A stretch of 55,524 bases of DNA from Chloroflexota bacterium (GTDB lineage: Bacteria; Chloroflexota; Dormibacteria; CF-121), in the NCBI GenBank assembly GCA_005881715.1, contig VBEE01000036.1, positions 1-55,524 of the forward strand, given 5' to 3'. Below the pieces are notes generated by a model. That model searched no databases, was not told the origin of the DNA, and saw nothing but the letters and a program-made list of their open reading frames with translations. Below, one piece after another: positions 29,224-38,626 of this stretch; position 1 is the first letter of the stretch; every line of letters starts with the position of its first letter. The position numbers and the translations under genes were made by a program.

Positions 29224-30533
29224 GCGGGTGACAGGGCCACCGGATCAAGTCCGACGCGCTCGAAGGTCACGTCCAGATGGCGCAGGTAATACGCCGGATC
29301 GAACAGCTCCGCCAGCTCCTCGGCGGTGAGTCGCTCGCGCACCTCCGGCGCCTGCCCGACGATGGTCTTGAAATCCTGTCCATCATCGAGCGCACTGAGG
29401 GCCGCCCGCTGCACCACCCGGTAGGCGTCCTGGCGCGACATCCCCTTCTGCACCAGAGCCAGCAGGACCCGCTGGGAGAAAACCACGCCGCCGCTCCGAT
29501 ACAGGTTGGCCCGCATCCGCTCGCGGTCGATGGTCAACCCTTCCAGGATTTCGGCCATCAAGCGGAGCATGTAATCGAGAAGGATGCACGCGTCGGGGAA
29601 GATGATCCGTTCCGCGGAGGAGTGACTGATGTCGCGCTCGTGCCAGAGCGCCTGGTTCTCCAGCGCCGTCTGGGCGTAGCCGCGGACGACCCGGGCCAGC
29701 CCGCAGACTCGCTCGCTCAGGATGGGGTTGCGTTTGTGCGGCATCGCGGAGGAACCCTTCTGCTGCTCGCCGAACGGCTCGCGGACCTCGGAGACCTCAC
29801 TCCGCTGCAGATGGCGGATATCGGTGGCGAATTTCTCCAGGCTCCCGCCGAGCACCGCGAGCGTCGAGAGGTAGGCGGCGTGCCGGTCGCGCGCGATCAC
29901 CTGGGTGGTCACCGGCGCAACCTTCAGACTCAGCTTCGCGAGGCTGGCCTCTTCGACCCGCGGGTCGACGGTGGCGTGGGTGCCCACCGCGCCGGACAGC
30001 TTGCCCACCCGGATGTCGTCGCGCGTGGTGACCAGGCGCTGGCGGTCACGGTCCAGCTCGTCCAGCCAGCCGGCGAGCACAAAGCCGAAGCTGAGCGGTT
30101 CGGCATGGATACCGTGGGTCCGGCCGGCCATCAGGGTCCCGCGCTCCTCGATCGCCCGGCGCCGGATCACGGACGACAGGCGATCGAGATCGTTGAGAAG
30201 GATGTCGGCGGCGCGCACCAGCTGCAGGGCGAGCGCCGTATCGAGGATGTCGGAGGAGGTCAAGCCGCGGTGCAGATAGCGGGCATCGTCGCCGACCGAT
30301 TCGGCCAGCGAGTCCAGGAACGCAACCACGTCATGCCCGACCCGCTCCTCCAGGCGCGCGATGTGCTCGGCATCGACGGTCGCGTGCCGGAGACGCTCGA
30401 TCGCTGATTTCGGGATCTCCCCGATCTCGGCCCACGCCTCGGTCACGACGAGTTCGATCCGCAGCCACAGTTCGTAGCGCTGCGTTGGAGAGAAGAGCTC
30501 GCTCATCTCCGGGTGAGCGTATCGGGGGATCAA
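29220..30533 (-). CDS. purB: adenylosuccinate lyase
   Basis: 437 residues; cleaves SAICAR and adenylosuccinate. Family signature SSAMPHKRNPI is present, with a catalytic His in GRTHGIHAEP. TTG at 30533 is preferred over ATG at 30506 because the first residues MIPRYAHPEM are the conserved start of the family. AAAAGGAG lies about 12 bases before it. First gene of the pur operon. Confidence 0.96.
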   Translation of the reverse strand: MIPRYAHPEMSELFSPTQRYELWLRIELVVTEAWAEIGEIPKSAIERLRHATVDAEHIARLEERVGHDVVAFLDSLAESVGDDARYLHRGLTSSDILDTALALQLVRAADILLNDLDRLSSVIRRRAIEERGTLMAGRTHGIHAEPLSFGFVLAGWLDELDRDRQRLVTTRDDIRVGKLSGAVGTHATVDPRVEEASLAKLSLKVAPVTTQVIARDRHAAYLSTLAVLGGSLEKFATDIRHLQRSEVSEVREPFGEQQKGSSAMPHKRNPILSERVCGLARVVRGYAQTALENQALWHERDISHSSAERIIFPDACILLDYMLRLMAEILEGLTIDRERMRANLYRSGGVVFSQRVLLALVQKGMSRQDAYRVVQRAALSALDDGQDFKTIVGQAPEVRERLTAEELAELFDPAYYLRHLDVTFERVGLDPVALSPA

Positions 30534-30580
30534 ACGGCGGCTGGTCTCCTTTTGGGTGGCGGGCCGTCGGTGACCGGCTG

Positions 30581-30609
30581 ATTATACTGGCGATTCCCCG
30601 CCCAAAACC
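30581..30609 (-). promoter_or_regulatory. pur operon promoter
   Basis: Minus strand TATAAT (30586-30581) is a perfect -10. The -35 is weak: GGTTTT 17 bp upstream, or a T-rich/TTGGGC region slightly closer. Predicted leader about 40 bases before purB. Confidence 0.5.
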
Positions 30610-30736
30610 GGTGGATCAGGCGTGACGCGGACCGTAACCTCCCTCCCTTTGGGCGCCTTTTTCTTATACAGGGAGTTGCTGGTACATTGGCCGAACACGT
30701 AACCAAGAGGGGGCGTGTCCCGTTCAGTCTGCAGCG

Positions 30737-30754
30737 GGCGCCCCGTGGGGTGCC
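30737..30754 (+). promoter_or_regulatory. hairpin covering the sigma factor ribosome binding site
   Basis: GGCGCCC (30737-30743) can pair with GGGTGCC (30748-30754) across a 4-base loop. The right arm is the only ribosome-binding-like sequence before the ATG at 30758, so the structure could hold down translation. Confidence 0.35.
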
Positions 30755-30757
30755 TTG

Positions 30758-31318
30758 ATGCCGGACAGATTTGAAGAGCGGGAACTTGTCGAGCGGGCGA
30801 AGCTGGACCCGGACGCGTTCGGGGCACTTTACGATCGCTATTTCCCGCAGATCTATCGCTTTGCGTATTCACGAGTGCGAGACCAGTCGCTGGCAGAGGA
30901 TGTGACGTCGGAGGTGTTCTTTAAAGCGCTGAAAAACATCAAACGGTACACCTACTCGGGCCACCCCTTCTCCTCCTGGCTCTACCAGATCACGCTCAAC
31001 GCGGTCGCCGACCACTATCGCGGGGCGGCGGGAAAAGAGGTCGAGCTCGAGGAGGGCGCCAGCCTGCCCAGCACCGAGCCAACGGTGGTCGACGAGGTGG
31101 TGCGGCGCGATCGCAGCCGCCGGGTCTGGTCCGCCATCGACCAGCTGCCGAAGCAGCAGCGGGCCGCCATGGTGCTGAAGTTCGGCGAGGACCGGAAGAT
31201 CGAGGAGATCGCCCAGATCCTGGGCAAGAGCTCGGGGGCGGTGAAGCTGCTGCTGCACCGCGGGGTCGAGCGGCTGCGCCGCGAGCTCCCGCCGGAATTC
31301 GAACTGGGGACGCCCTGA
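30758..31318 (+). CDS. ECF-type sigma factor
   Basis: 186 residues. Region 2 is at about 15-85 (AFGALYDRYFPQIYRFAYSRV, AEDVTSEVFFKAL, FSSWLYQITLNAVADHYR) and region 4 at about 125-180 (LPKQQRAAMVLKFGEDRKIEEIAQ followed by a helix-turn-helix). No region 1.1 or 3. Its stop shares a base with the start of a membrane protein gene (TGATG), a common sigma/anti-sigma arrangement. Divergent from the pur operon. No typical ECF autoregulated promoter recognised upstream. Confidence 0.92.
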   Translation: MPDRFEERELVERAKLDPDAFGALYDRYFPQIYRFAYSRVRDQSLAEDVTSEVFFKALKNIKRYTYSGHPFSSWLYQITLNAVADHYRGAAGKEVELEEGASLPSTEPTVVDEVVRRDRSRRVWSAIDQLPKQQRAAMVLKFGEDRKIEEIAQILGKSSGAVKLLLHRGVERLRRELPPEFELGTP

Positions 31319-33585
31319 TGGACGACAAAGAACTCGACGAACTCTTCACCGATCCGGCCCACCAGGAAGTGGTCGACCTCCTCAAGACCTCGCGGCCCGC
31401 GACGCCGCCGCTCGACCCCAACTTCCGTCTTCACCTCCGGGCCCAGTTGATGGCCGAGGCCAGGAAGACGTTGGTCCCGCGGGCCTCGCGGTCATGGTTT
31501 CCCTTCAACTTCACGCCATCGGTGCTCGCGCCGGCGATGGCGGCGGTGGCCGCCGGCTTCATCGTCGTGCTCGGTATCGAGGTCTACCTGGCGAACCAGC
31601 CGACGGCAGCACCGGTGGCCTTCGATGTCAGCAAGCTCAACAACAAGTCCAACGTCGCCACCGGTGAGCCGATCGAGATCCCCTTCAGCGGGCCGGTCGA
31701 CAAAGCCGCGGTGGAGATCCAGATCGAGCCGGCAACGTCATTCACGCAGCAGTGGGTCGGCCAAACCCTGGTCATCGTCCCCGATCATCAACTGGCTCCG
31801 AACACGACCTATACGGTCACGGTGAAGCCCAGGGCGACTCTCGCCACCCCGAATCCATCCAATCCCAATAGCCCGAAGCCGGCCGTGGCACCCACGCCGG
31901 CCGTGGTGCACTTCACGACGGTTCGGGCACCCATCCCGCCGGTAGTCCCGCCGTCGTTTCGGAGCGCCGGCGTCACGTACGGCTTCGACAGCCGGCTCGG
32001 CGACTCGGGCAAGCTCAAGATTCTGAACGCGGTCTGGACCTCCGCCGGCCAATTGCTGGTCACCCGCCCCGGTGGCCAGGCCGGGCCCGCAGCGGTACCC
32101 AGCCCATCGGCGACGGCAACCGCCTCCGGCTCAGCCGCAGGCACTGATGTCTGGCTGATGAGCCCGATCGGGACGCCGGTCCGGCTGGTCGGCCCGGGCG
32201 ACAACTTCCCGGCGGCGGCGCCCACGGGCGGCCTCTTCAGCGCCTGGCGCCAGCAAGGCACGCAGGCCAACCTCGAGGTCCGTGACCTGCAGGGGAACCT
32301 GGTGTCGACCGCCGCCACGCTCGACGGCGTTCCCGATCGAGCGGCGGTCTGGATCGGCTCCGACCGGCTTGCCTACGTCGACAATGGCGCGCTTCGCATT
32401 GTCGGGCTGCACGCCCCACTCGAGGCGCCGGCGCTCAAGGTCGACCACGACGGCAGCCTGGCCGCATCGCCGAACGGGCAGTTCCTCGCGGTGCAGTCGA
32501 CCACCGGCTCGGTCGTGCTGGACCTGACGCCGGGCCCCACGCAGCGCCTGCTCGACGGCGCGAGCGGCTTTACCTGGTCCGCCAAAGGCGACCTCGCCTT
32601 TACGATCCAAAGGGACACGGGTACGGAGCTGTACCTGCTGACGGGAGGGAAGACCTCCAAGATTGCCAGCAGCCCCGGCAGCCAGACCTGGTCTGACCTG
32701 AACTGGGCGCCGGACGCGGCTTCACTCCTGTTCGCCGCCAGGCCGACCGCGGGTAACAGCTCGGCATCCGTCCTGATGCTGATCAATCGCGACGGCAGTA
32801 ATCCACTCAGGTTTGGTCCCCAGCGGGAATACAGCGCCCCGCAATGGTCCCCGGGCGGCGACCTCGTGCTCTTCACCCGTCGGGACGAGGCCGGTGGGAA
32901 CGCGTTCTGGACCGCCACCTCGGCCCCGTCCGGCAACGATGCGGCGGAAAAGCAGGCGCTGGCCGAAGTCGAGAAATTCATGCAGGCACGCATTCATGGC
33001 GACAACAGCACCGCGCAGGACGAACTCGACGATGCCGGTCGAGCGGCCTACCAGGCGGGCGCGTCGTCGCTGTTCAGCCCCGCGGGAACGCAATTCGCCC
33101 GCTACTATCCGGTGACCGTGCAGCTGACCGGCTCCAACCCCAACAAGTTCCTGGTGGGCGTCCGCATCTTCCTTGCGAAATCAGGCGTTGAGACCAGCTT
33201 TTTCGAAGAGCAGCTCAGTCTGACCCTTCAGGCTCAGCGTTACCTGGTCGATGGCGTCAAGGCCTCGGACACGACGGCTCTCGGCCACGGTCCGACGGTC
33301 GTCTCGGTGCAAGTCCTTCCGGCCCCGCCAGGCCAGCAGGTGCGGGTGCGGTTTGACGCCGACCTCAAGGCGGAGAGCGTAACCAACAGCACCATCCAGG
33401 TCAAGGATGCCAACGGGGAGCTGGTGGCCGCGCGGGTGAGCTTCGATCCCGACAAGCATCTGGCAACGGTCACCATCCGGCTACGGCCGGGCACTTACCA
33501 GCTCGTGGTCACCAGCGGCGTCACGGACATCAACGGCACACCGCTGGCCCAGGAATACACCGCCCCCCTGATCATCGGTCGATAA
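31318..33585 (+). CDS. putative membrane anti-sigma factor with Ig-like and beta-propeller outer domains
   Basis: 755 residues, translationally coupled to the sigma factor gene. A short cytoplasmic part (1-66) is followed by one membrane helix (about 68-91). The rest is extracytoplasmic: an Ig-like (Big_5/SbsA-type) domain at about 95-215, a Pro/Thr-rich linker, a WD40/TolB-like propeller at about 225-530, an NTF2-like stretch (about 540-640), and a second Ig-like domain to the end. The cytoplasmic part has no ZAS HxxxCxxC motif. Anti-sigma role is inferred from coupling and topology. Confidence 0.75.
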   Translation: MDDKELDELFTDPAHQEVVDLLKTSRPATPPLDPNFRLHLRAQLMAEARKTLVPRASRSWFPFNFTPSVLAPAMAAVAAGFIVVLGIEVYLANQPTAAPVAFDVSKLNNKSNVATGEPIEIPFSGPVDKAAVEIQIEPATSFTQQWVGQTLVIVPDHQLAPNTTYTVTVKPRATLATPNPSNPNSPKPAVAPTPAVVHFTTVRAPIPPVVPPSFRSAGVTYGFDSRLGDSGKLKILNAVWTSAGQLLVTRPGGQAGPAAVPSPSATATASGSAAGTDVWLMSPIGTPVRLVGPGDNFPAAAPTGGLFSAWRQQGTQANLEVRDLQGNLVSTAATLDGVPDRAAVWIGSDRLAYVDNGALRIVGLHAPLEAPALKVDHDGSLAASPNGQFLAVQSTTGSVVLDLTPGPTQRLLDGASGFTWSAKGDLAFTIQRDTGTELYLLTGGKTSKIASSPGSQTWSDLNWAPDAASLLFAARPTAGNSSASVLMLINRDGSNPLRFGPQREYSAPQWSPGGDLVLFTRRDEAGGNAFWTATSAPSGNDAAEKQALAEVEKFMQARIHGDNSTAQDELDDAGRAAYQAGASSLFSPAGTQFARYYPVTVQLTGSNPNKFLVGVRIFLAKSGVETSFFEEQLSLTLQAQRYLVDGVKASDTTALGHGPTVVSVQVLPAPPGQQVRVRFDADLKAESVTNSTIQVKDANGELVAARVSFDPDKHLATVTIRLRPGTYQLVVTSGVTDINGTPLAQEYTAPLIIGR

Positions 33586-35014
33586 CCGCGGCCGCGATGG
33601 CCGCCGCAACCTCGCCGCCGCCGTAGAGCGACTCGAGCGGCGAGCCCTGCGCGTCGAACGCCTTCGTTTTCTCCAGCAGGCCGGGGTGCTCCTGAATGAA
33701 ACTCGTCGAGATCCGGCCCTTGAGGAAATCGGCCTCCTCGAGCAGGGCCCGATGAAATGGGACGGTGGTCTTCGGCCCGGTGAGCACCATCTCCTGGAGG
33801 GCGCGGCGGCCCCGCCCGACGGCGGCGTCCCGATCTTCCGCCCAGACGATCAACTTGAGCAGGAGCGAGTCGAAATGCGGGGAGATCTCCTGGTGCGGCC
33901 GGATGCCGCTGTCGACCCGAACGCCCGGTCCGGAGGGCGGCGCGTAACGCTGAATCCGACGGGGCGTGGGCATGAAGTTCCGCAGGGGATCCTCGGCGTT
34001 GATCCGGAATTCGATGGCGTGGCCACGCGGCGCGGGATAACCCTCGGGTGGAATCCGCTCGCCACGAGCGATCCGAACCTGCTCGCGCACCAGGTCGATG
34101 CCGAGCACCGACTCGGTAACCGGATGCTCGACCTGCAATCGGGTGTTCATCTCGAGGAAGTAGAAGTCCTCGCCCGACACGATGAACTCGATGGTCCCGG
34201 CGTTCTCGTAACCGACAGCCGCAGCGGCCTTGATCGCCGCTTCCGCCATGGCGCGACGGCGCGCGTCGGTCAGACCAACCGCCGGCGTCTCCTCCAGAAG
34301 TTTCTGATGCCGCCGTTGGATGGAACACTCGCGTTCGCCAAGCGCGAGGGTGGTGCCGTGGCCATCGGCGAGGACTTGCATCTCGATGTGACGAGGGTGC
34401 GACAGATAACGCTCGAGGTAGACATCCGGGCTGGCGAAGGATGCCTGCGCCGCGCGACGGCAGGCCTCAAAGGCGGCGGGGAGCTCCTCAGCCCGCTGGG
34501 CCACCCGCATTCCGATCCCGCCGCCGCCCGCCGCGGCTTTGACGAGCACCGGATAACCGATCCGCGCCGCCTCCGTAACCGCTGCCTGCTCGTCGCGCAA
34601 GGCGGTGGTCCCCGGCACGACGGGGACGCCGGCCTCGATCATTCGGCGACGAGCCTCGACTTTGTCGCCCATCGCCCGCATGCTGGACGCCGACGGGCCG
34701 ATAAAGGTCAGGCCGTTGCGCGCGCAGGCCTCCGCGAACCCGGGATTCTCGGAAAGGAACCCGTAGCCGGGATGAACCGCGTCAGCCCCATGCTCCCGGG
34801 CGATCCGAACCAGCTGATCGATGTCGAGGTAGACCTGGCGCGGCGATGGCCCGGCTAGCGCCACCCGCTCGTCCGCGAAGTAGGTGTGGGGGGCGCGGGC
34901 ATCGGGCTCGGCATAAACCGCGACCGTTGGCATCCCCATCTCGCGGCAGGTCCGCATCACGCGCAGCGCGATCTCCCCGCGGTTCGCGACCAGGACTTTG
35001 GTGACGCTAGCCAA
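33572..35014 (-). CDS. biotin carboxylase subunit of acyl-CoA or pyruvate carboxylase
   Basis: 480 residues, ATP-grasp biotin carboxylase: KVLVANRGEIALRV start, GYGFLSENPGFA, KAAAGGGGIGMR, HIEMQVLADGHG, ERECSIQRRHQK and EMNTRLQVEHPVTE. It carboxylates biotin on a carrier. The next gene upstream carries the carboxyltransferase and carrier, so the pair is read as PycA of a two-subunit pyruvate carboxylase. Its end overlaps the convergent propeller gene by 14 bases. Confidence 0.93.
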   Translation of the reverse strand: MASVTKVLVANRGEIALRVMRTCREMGMPTVAVYAEPDARAPHTYFADERVALAGPSPRQVYLDIDQLVRIAREHGADAVHPGYGFLSENPGFAEACARNGLTFIGPSASSMRAMGDKVEARRRMIEAGVPVVPGTTALRDEQAAVTEAARIGYPVLVKAAAGGGGIGMRVAQRAEELPAAFEACRRAAQASFASPDVYLERYLSHPRHIEMQVLADGHGTTLALGERECSIQRRHQKLLEETPAVGLTDARRRAMAEAAIKAAAAVGYENAGTIEFIVSGEDFYFLEMNTRLQVEHPVTESVLGIDLVREQVRIARGERIPPEGYPAPRGHAIEFRINAEDPLRNFMPTPRRIQRYAPPSGPGVRVDSGIRPHQEISPHFDSLLLKLIVWAEDRDAAVGRGRRALQEMVLTGPKTTVPFHRALLEEADFLKGRISTSFIQEHPGLLEKTKAFDAQGSPLESLYGGGEVAAAIAAAVIDR

Positions 35015-36800
35015 TCGTCATCAGAACTTCGTTGGGGGCGACGATGCTCCCCTCTTTGGCGAAGACTTCGCGGACGGTCCCGCCGAGCGTGGCGACGATG
35101 TCGTTCTGCATCTTCATGGCTTCCAGCACGACCACCACGTCGCCGAGGCGAACCTTGTCGCCGGGCGCCACCTTGACCTTGACGACCATGCCCTGCATGG
35201 GGGCCTGGATAGCGCCGTTGCCGCCGGCCGCCCTGGCAGCGGACGGTGCCGCGATTGCGGCGCGAGGGGCGCCGGCAGCCTCGCCGGGGACACCATCGGC
35301 GAGAATCCGAACCCGGTACGGCTCGCCATCGACCTCAACCGTGAATTCGCGCGCTGCTGGGGGCGGCGTGGCGGGCGGCACCGAGGCGGCCACGGGCGCG
35401 GGGGCCGCCACCGACTCCACCGGTTGGCTCGAACTGGCGGCTGGAACCTGCTCGACCCGGCGCGCCGAGGGACGGAGGATGCCGGGCGCCTCGTTCGGAA
35501 ACAAGATATAGGTCAGGACCTGGTCGATCCCGGTCGGCGTCAGCCCTTGCTTGCGCATCTCACGCCGAGCCCGGTCCAAGCCGGGTTGCAACAGGTCGGC
35601 CGGCCTTAGCGTGATCGCCTCCGACGAGCCGAGCGAGCGCTTGCGCACCTCGGCATCGATCGGTGCGGGCGGCGCGCCGTACAGGCCCTTGACGTAATCC
35701 CGAAAGGGCTGATCGATGTGCTGGTAACGCTTATCGCTGAGCGTGTTGGCCAGCGCCTGGTTCGCCGCGATTCGGTTGATGGGCGCGGCCATCGGTGGAT
35801 AACCCATTTCCTGGCGAACCTGGACCAGCTCATGCATCAACCGGTCATAGCGATCGATGGCCTTGCGCTCGCGGAGATTGCGAATCATGACGGCCAGTAC
35901 CGGGGCCGGCAGCTGGTGCTCGAGAACGTAGACGTCGTTGCGAAAGGCGATCGGATCCTGGAACTCGAGATACTCATCGTGGATCTCGTCGAAGTACCGG
36001 CTGGCCTGGCTGATCAGTGTCAGATCGAGGCCGGTGTCATACGGCCCGTCGTGCAGGCTGGCGACCATCGTCTCGGTGGCCGGTTGCGAGGCGCCCCAGG
36101 CGAGCGCTGAGAGTGCCGTATCCACCCCGGTCGCGCCGGCTTCGATCGCGGCGAAGTAGGAGATGGGCGCCAGGGCTGTCGTTGAGTGGGAATGGATGCT
36201 GATGGGGAGCTTGGTCCCGGTCACGAGCGCGCTCACCAGGGTCCGCGCGGTGGCCGGCGCCAGGATGCCGGCGACATCTTCGATGCCGATCCAATCCGCG
36301 CCGAGCGCCTTCAACCGGTTCGCCGACCGCACCAGCCAGGCCTCATCTTCCACCGGGCTCGGGCTGTAGACGAGCGCCCCGATCACGCGCGCACCCGCCT
36401 GGTGCGCCGCCTCGATGGGCACCTCGAGGTTGCGCAGATCATTGAGCGGGTCGAACATACGGACCACGCGAATTCCGTCTTCCACCGCCTGCTGGATGAA
36501 GGCGCGCACCACGTCGTCGGGCTGATGCGACTGGGCGATCAGCGTCTGGCCGCGGATCAACATCTGCAGCGGCGTTTTCTCGATGGCGCCGCGCAGGGCG
36601 CGCAGCCGTTGCCACGGATCCTCCTGGAGCGCGCGTACCGAGGCCGCGAAGGTCCAGCCGCCCCAAGCATCGAGGGCGTGATAGCCGATATCGTCGAGGT
36701 TTTTGGCGATGGGCAGCACGTGCTGCAGCTTGAGGCGGCCCTGCACCAGGCTCTGCTGCGCGTCCCGCAGCACGGTCTCGGTGATCAAGACCCTGGGCAC
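35007..36800 (-). CDS. pyruvate/oxaloacetate carboxyltransferase subunit with biotinyl domain
   Basis: 597 residues. N-terminal HMGL-like TIM barrel (ITETVLRDAQQSL, with a metal-binding HSHSTT), a conserved carboxyltransferase domain, a Pro/Ala-rich linker (about 440-480), and a C-terminal biotinyl domain with EAMKMQ, biotin on about K563. Either PycB of two-subunit pyruvate carboxylase or the alpha subunit of oxaloacetate decarboxylase; absence of the membrane beta/gamma genes and overlap (8 bases) with a biotin carboxylase favour pyruvate carboxylase. GTG start. Confidence 0.92.
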   Translation of the reverse strand: MPRVLITETVLRDAQQSLVQGRLKLQHVLPIAKNLDDIGYHALDAWGGWTFAASVRALQEDPWQRLRALRGAIEKTPLQMLIRGQTLIAQSHQPDDVVRAFIQQAVEDGIRVVRMFDPLNDLRNLEVPIEAAHQAGARVIGALVYSPSPVEDEAWLVRSANRLKALGADWIGIEDVAGILAPATARTLVSALVTGTKLPISIHSHSTTALAPISYFAAIEAGATGVDTALSALAWGASQPATETMVASLHDGPYDTGLDLTLISQASRYFDEIHDEYLEFQDPIAFRNDVYVLEHQLPAPVLAVMIRNLRERKAIDRYDRLMHELVQVRQEMGYPPMAAPINRIAANQALANTLSDKRYQHIDQPFRDYVKGLYGAPPAPIDAEVRKRSLGSSEAITLRPADLLQPGLDRARREMRKQGLTPTGIDQVLTYILFPNEAPGILRPSARRVEQVPAASSSQPVESVAAPAPVAASVPPATPPPAAREFTVEVDGEPYRVRILADGVPGEAAGAPRAAIAAPSAARAAGGNGAIQAPMQGMVVKVKVAPGDKVRLGDVVVVLEAMKMQNDIVATLGGTVREVFAKEGSIVAPNEVLMTIG

Positions 36801-36877
36801 GCCGCTATTCTAGGTCGCCGAATTCAACGCGAACGTGGCGTGTCACGAGTCCCCGTTCGGGCTAGAGCTCCCGCCAA

Positions 36878-37348
36878 CTACGTCGGCTTCCGGTTCGCCT
36901 CCCGTCGCTTGACCAGCTTTTCTCGGGCCCCCGGGTCGCCGAGCGCGAGGATGCCCATCGCCAGGTGACCGGCGTTGCGCGCCCCGGCATCACCGATCGC
37001 AACGGTGGCGACCGGGATGCCGGCCGGCATCTGCGCCATGGAAAGCAGGGCGTCAAGCCCACCGAGCGCCCCCGCGGACATCGGCACGCCGATCACAGGC
37101 AGGACGCTCCATGCCGCAACCACGCCCGGCAGGTGGGCGGCCCCACCGGCGGCGGCGACCAACACCTTGATGCCTCGGCCCTCTGCCTCGGTCGCCCACT
37201 GGCGACACCCCTCGGGATCCCGGTGCGCCGAGCGAACGACCACCTCGTACGTAACCCCGTAGCCGTCGAGCACCTCGCAGCAGCGCTGTATGGTCGGCCG
37301 ATCCGACTCGCTCCCCATCACGATGCCGACCAGCGGCCCGTCGCTCAC
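36878..37348 (-). CDS. purE: N5-carboxyaminoimidazole ribonucleotide mutase
   Basis: 156 residues with [21 protein letters not shown] (SAHRTP in most PurE), [15 protein letters not shown] and [17 protein letters not shown]. Acts after AIR carboxylation. No purK is in the window, so either purK is elsewhere or this enzyme uses AIR and CO2 directly. GTG start overlapping purD by four bases; pyruvate carboxylase genes follow after 77 bp. Confidence 0.95.
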   Translation of the reverse strand: MSDGPLVGIVMGSESDRPTIQRCCEVLDGYGVTYEVVVRSAHRDPEGCRQWATEAEGRGIKVLVAAAGGAAHLPGVVAAWSVLPVIGVPMSAGALGGLDALLSMAQMPAGIPVATVAIGDAGARNAGHLAMGILALGDPGAREKLVKRREANRKPT

Positions 37349-38622
37349 GGCAGCGCGGGAGCTTCGATCTCGCGCTCCGCGAGGTCGCGGCGAAAGGTCA
37401 TCCCCTGAAAGCGAATACGATCGACGTTCCGGTAGGCACGGTCCTTCGCCTCGGCCATCGATTCGCCCAGCGCGACGAGGGTCAATACCCGGCCGCCGGC
37501 CGTCACGTAGCCCGATGGATCGGCCGCGGCGCCGGCATGGAAGACAAGAACCTCGCGCTCGATCGTGCCCAACCCTTCGATCGGGTATCCGGTGGCATAG
37601 GTCCCGGGATACCCGCGGGACGCGAGGACCACTCCCACACTCGACCTGGACGTCCAGGACCCGCTCGCTTCCGCGAGCTCGCCGCGCGCCGCCGCCTCCA
37701 GCAATGCGATCAGGTCGGTCTCGAGCCGGGGTAAAACCACCTGGGCCTCGGGATCGCCAAAGCGGGCGTTGAATTCCAGCGCCTGGATACCTGCCGACCC
37801 CACCATCAAGCCGGCATAGAGGCAGCCGCGGTAGGGCGTACCACCGTCCCGCAATCCCTCAACGATGGGTCTCAGCACGGTCGTCACCGCCTGTTCGACG
37901 GCGTCCGGCCCAAAGAAGGAGACCGGCGAGTATCCACCCATTCCGCCGGTATTGGGTCCTCTGTCACCGTCGAAGGCGCGTTTGTAGTCACACGCCGGCG
38001 GAAGAGGCAGGATGCGTTCGCCATCGACCAGTGCCATCAACGAGACCTCGCGCCCGTCGATTTTCTCTTCCAGCACGATGCGGTCGGCGGCGGCACCGAC
38101 GGTCCGGCGCAGCATCAACGTGTCGATGCATTCCAGCGTTTCCTCCGCATCACGCGCCACCAGCGTCCCCTTGCCTTTCGCAAGGCCATCGGCCTTGACC
38201 ACGAAGGCGCGCCGCTCGCCACGCACGAAGTCCTTCGCGCTCGCTGGGTTGTCGAAGACCCGATGGGCCGGCGTCGGCACGCCGGTGCGTTCCATCAGCG
38301 ATTTGGCGAACGCCTTGCTGCTCTCGATGCGCCCCGCCGCCTGGGTCGGCCCAAAGACGAGTCGGCCGGCCGCGGTCAGGCGGTCGGCCAACCCGGCGGC
38401 GACCGCCACCTCCGGTCCGATGACGGTCAAGCCGACGTCGCGCTCATTCACAAAGCGGGCGACGCCCTCGACGTCGGTTGCCTCCAGCCCGGTGTTGATG
38501 GCGATCGACCCGGTTGCGGCGTTACCGGGAGCACAGAAGACCGTATCGGTCAGCGGGCTCTGCAGCGCCTTCCAGGTCAGCGCATGCTCCCGCGCACCGC
38601 CGCCCACGACGAGGACGTTCAT
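37345..38622 (-). CDS. purD: phosphoribosylamine-glycine ligase
   Basis: 425 residues, ATP-grasp GAR synthetase: [16 protein letters not shown] at the N-terminus, [26 protein letters not shown] and the hallmark GGMGGYSPV. Supplies GAR to PurN. It lies four bases behind guaA and overlaps purE. Confidence 0.97.
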   Translation of the reverse strand: MNVLVVGGGAREHALTWKALQSPLTDTVFCAPGNAATGSIAINTGLEATDVEGVARFVNERDVGLTVIGPEVAVAAGLADRLTAAGRLVFGPTQAAGRIESSKAFAKSLMERTGVPTPAHRVFDNPASAKDFVRGERRAFVVKADGLAKGKGTLVARDAEETLECIDTLMLRRTVGAAADRIVLEEKIDGREVSLMALVDGERILPLPPACDYKRAFDGDRGPNTGGMGGYSPVSFFGPDAVEQAVTTVLRPIVEGLRDGGTPYRGCLYAGLMVGSAGIQALEFNARFGDPEAQVVLPRLETDLIALLEAAARGELAEASGSWTSRSSVGVVLASRGYPGTYATGYPIEGLGTIEREVLVFHAGAAADPSGYVTAGGRVLTLVALGESMAEAKDRAYRNVDRIRFQGMTFRRDLAEREIEAPALP

Positions 38623-38626
38623 GAAC

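Noticed and set aside
30640..30670. Rho-independent terminator at the GGGCGCC plus T-run
   Set aside because: The stem is too short (GGCGCC only) and it lies between divergent starts.
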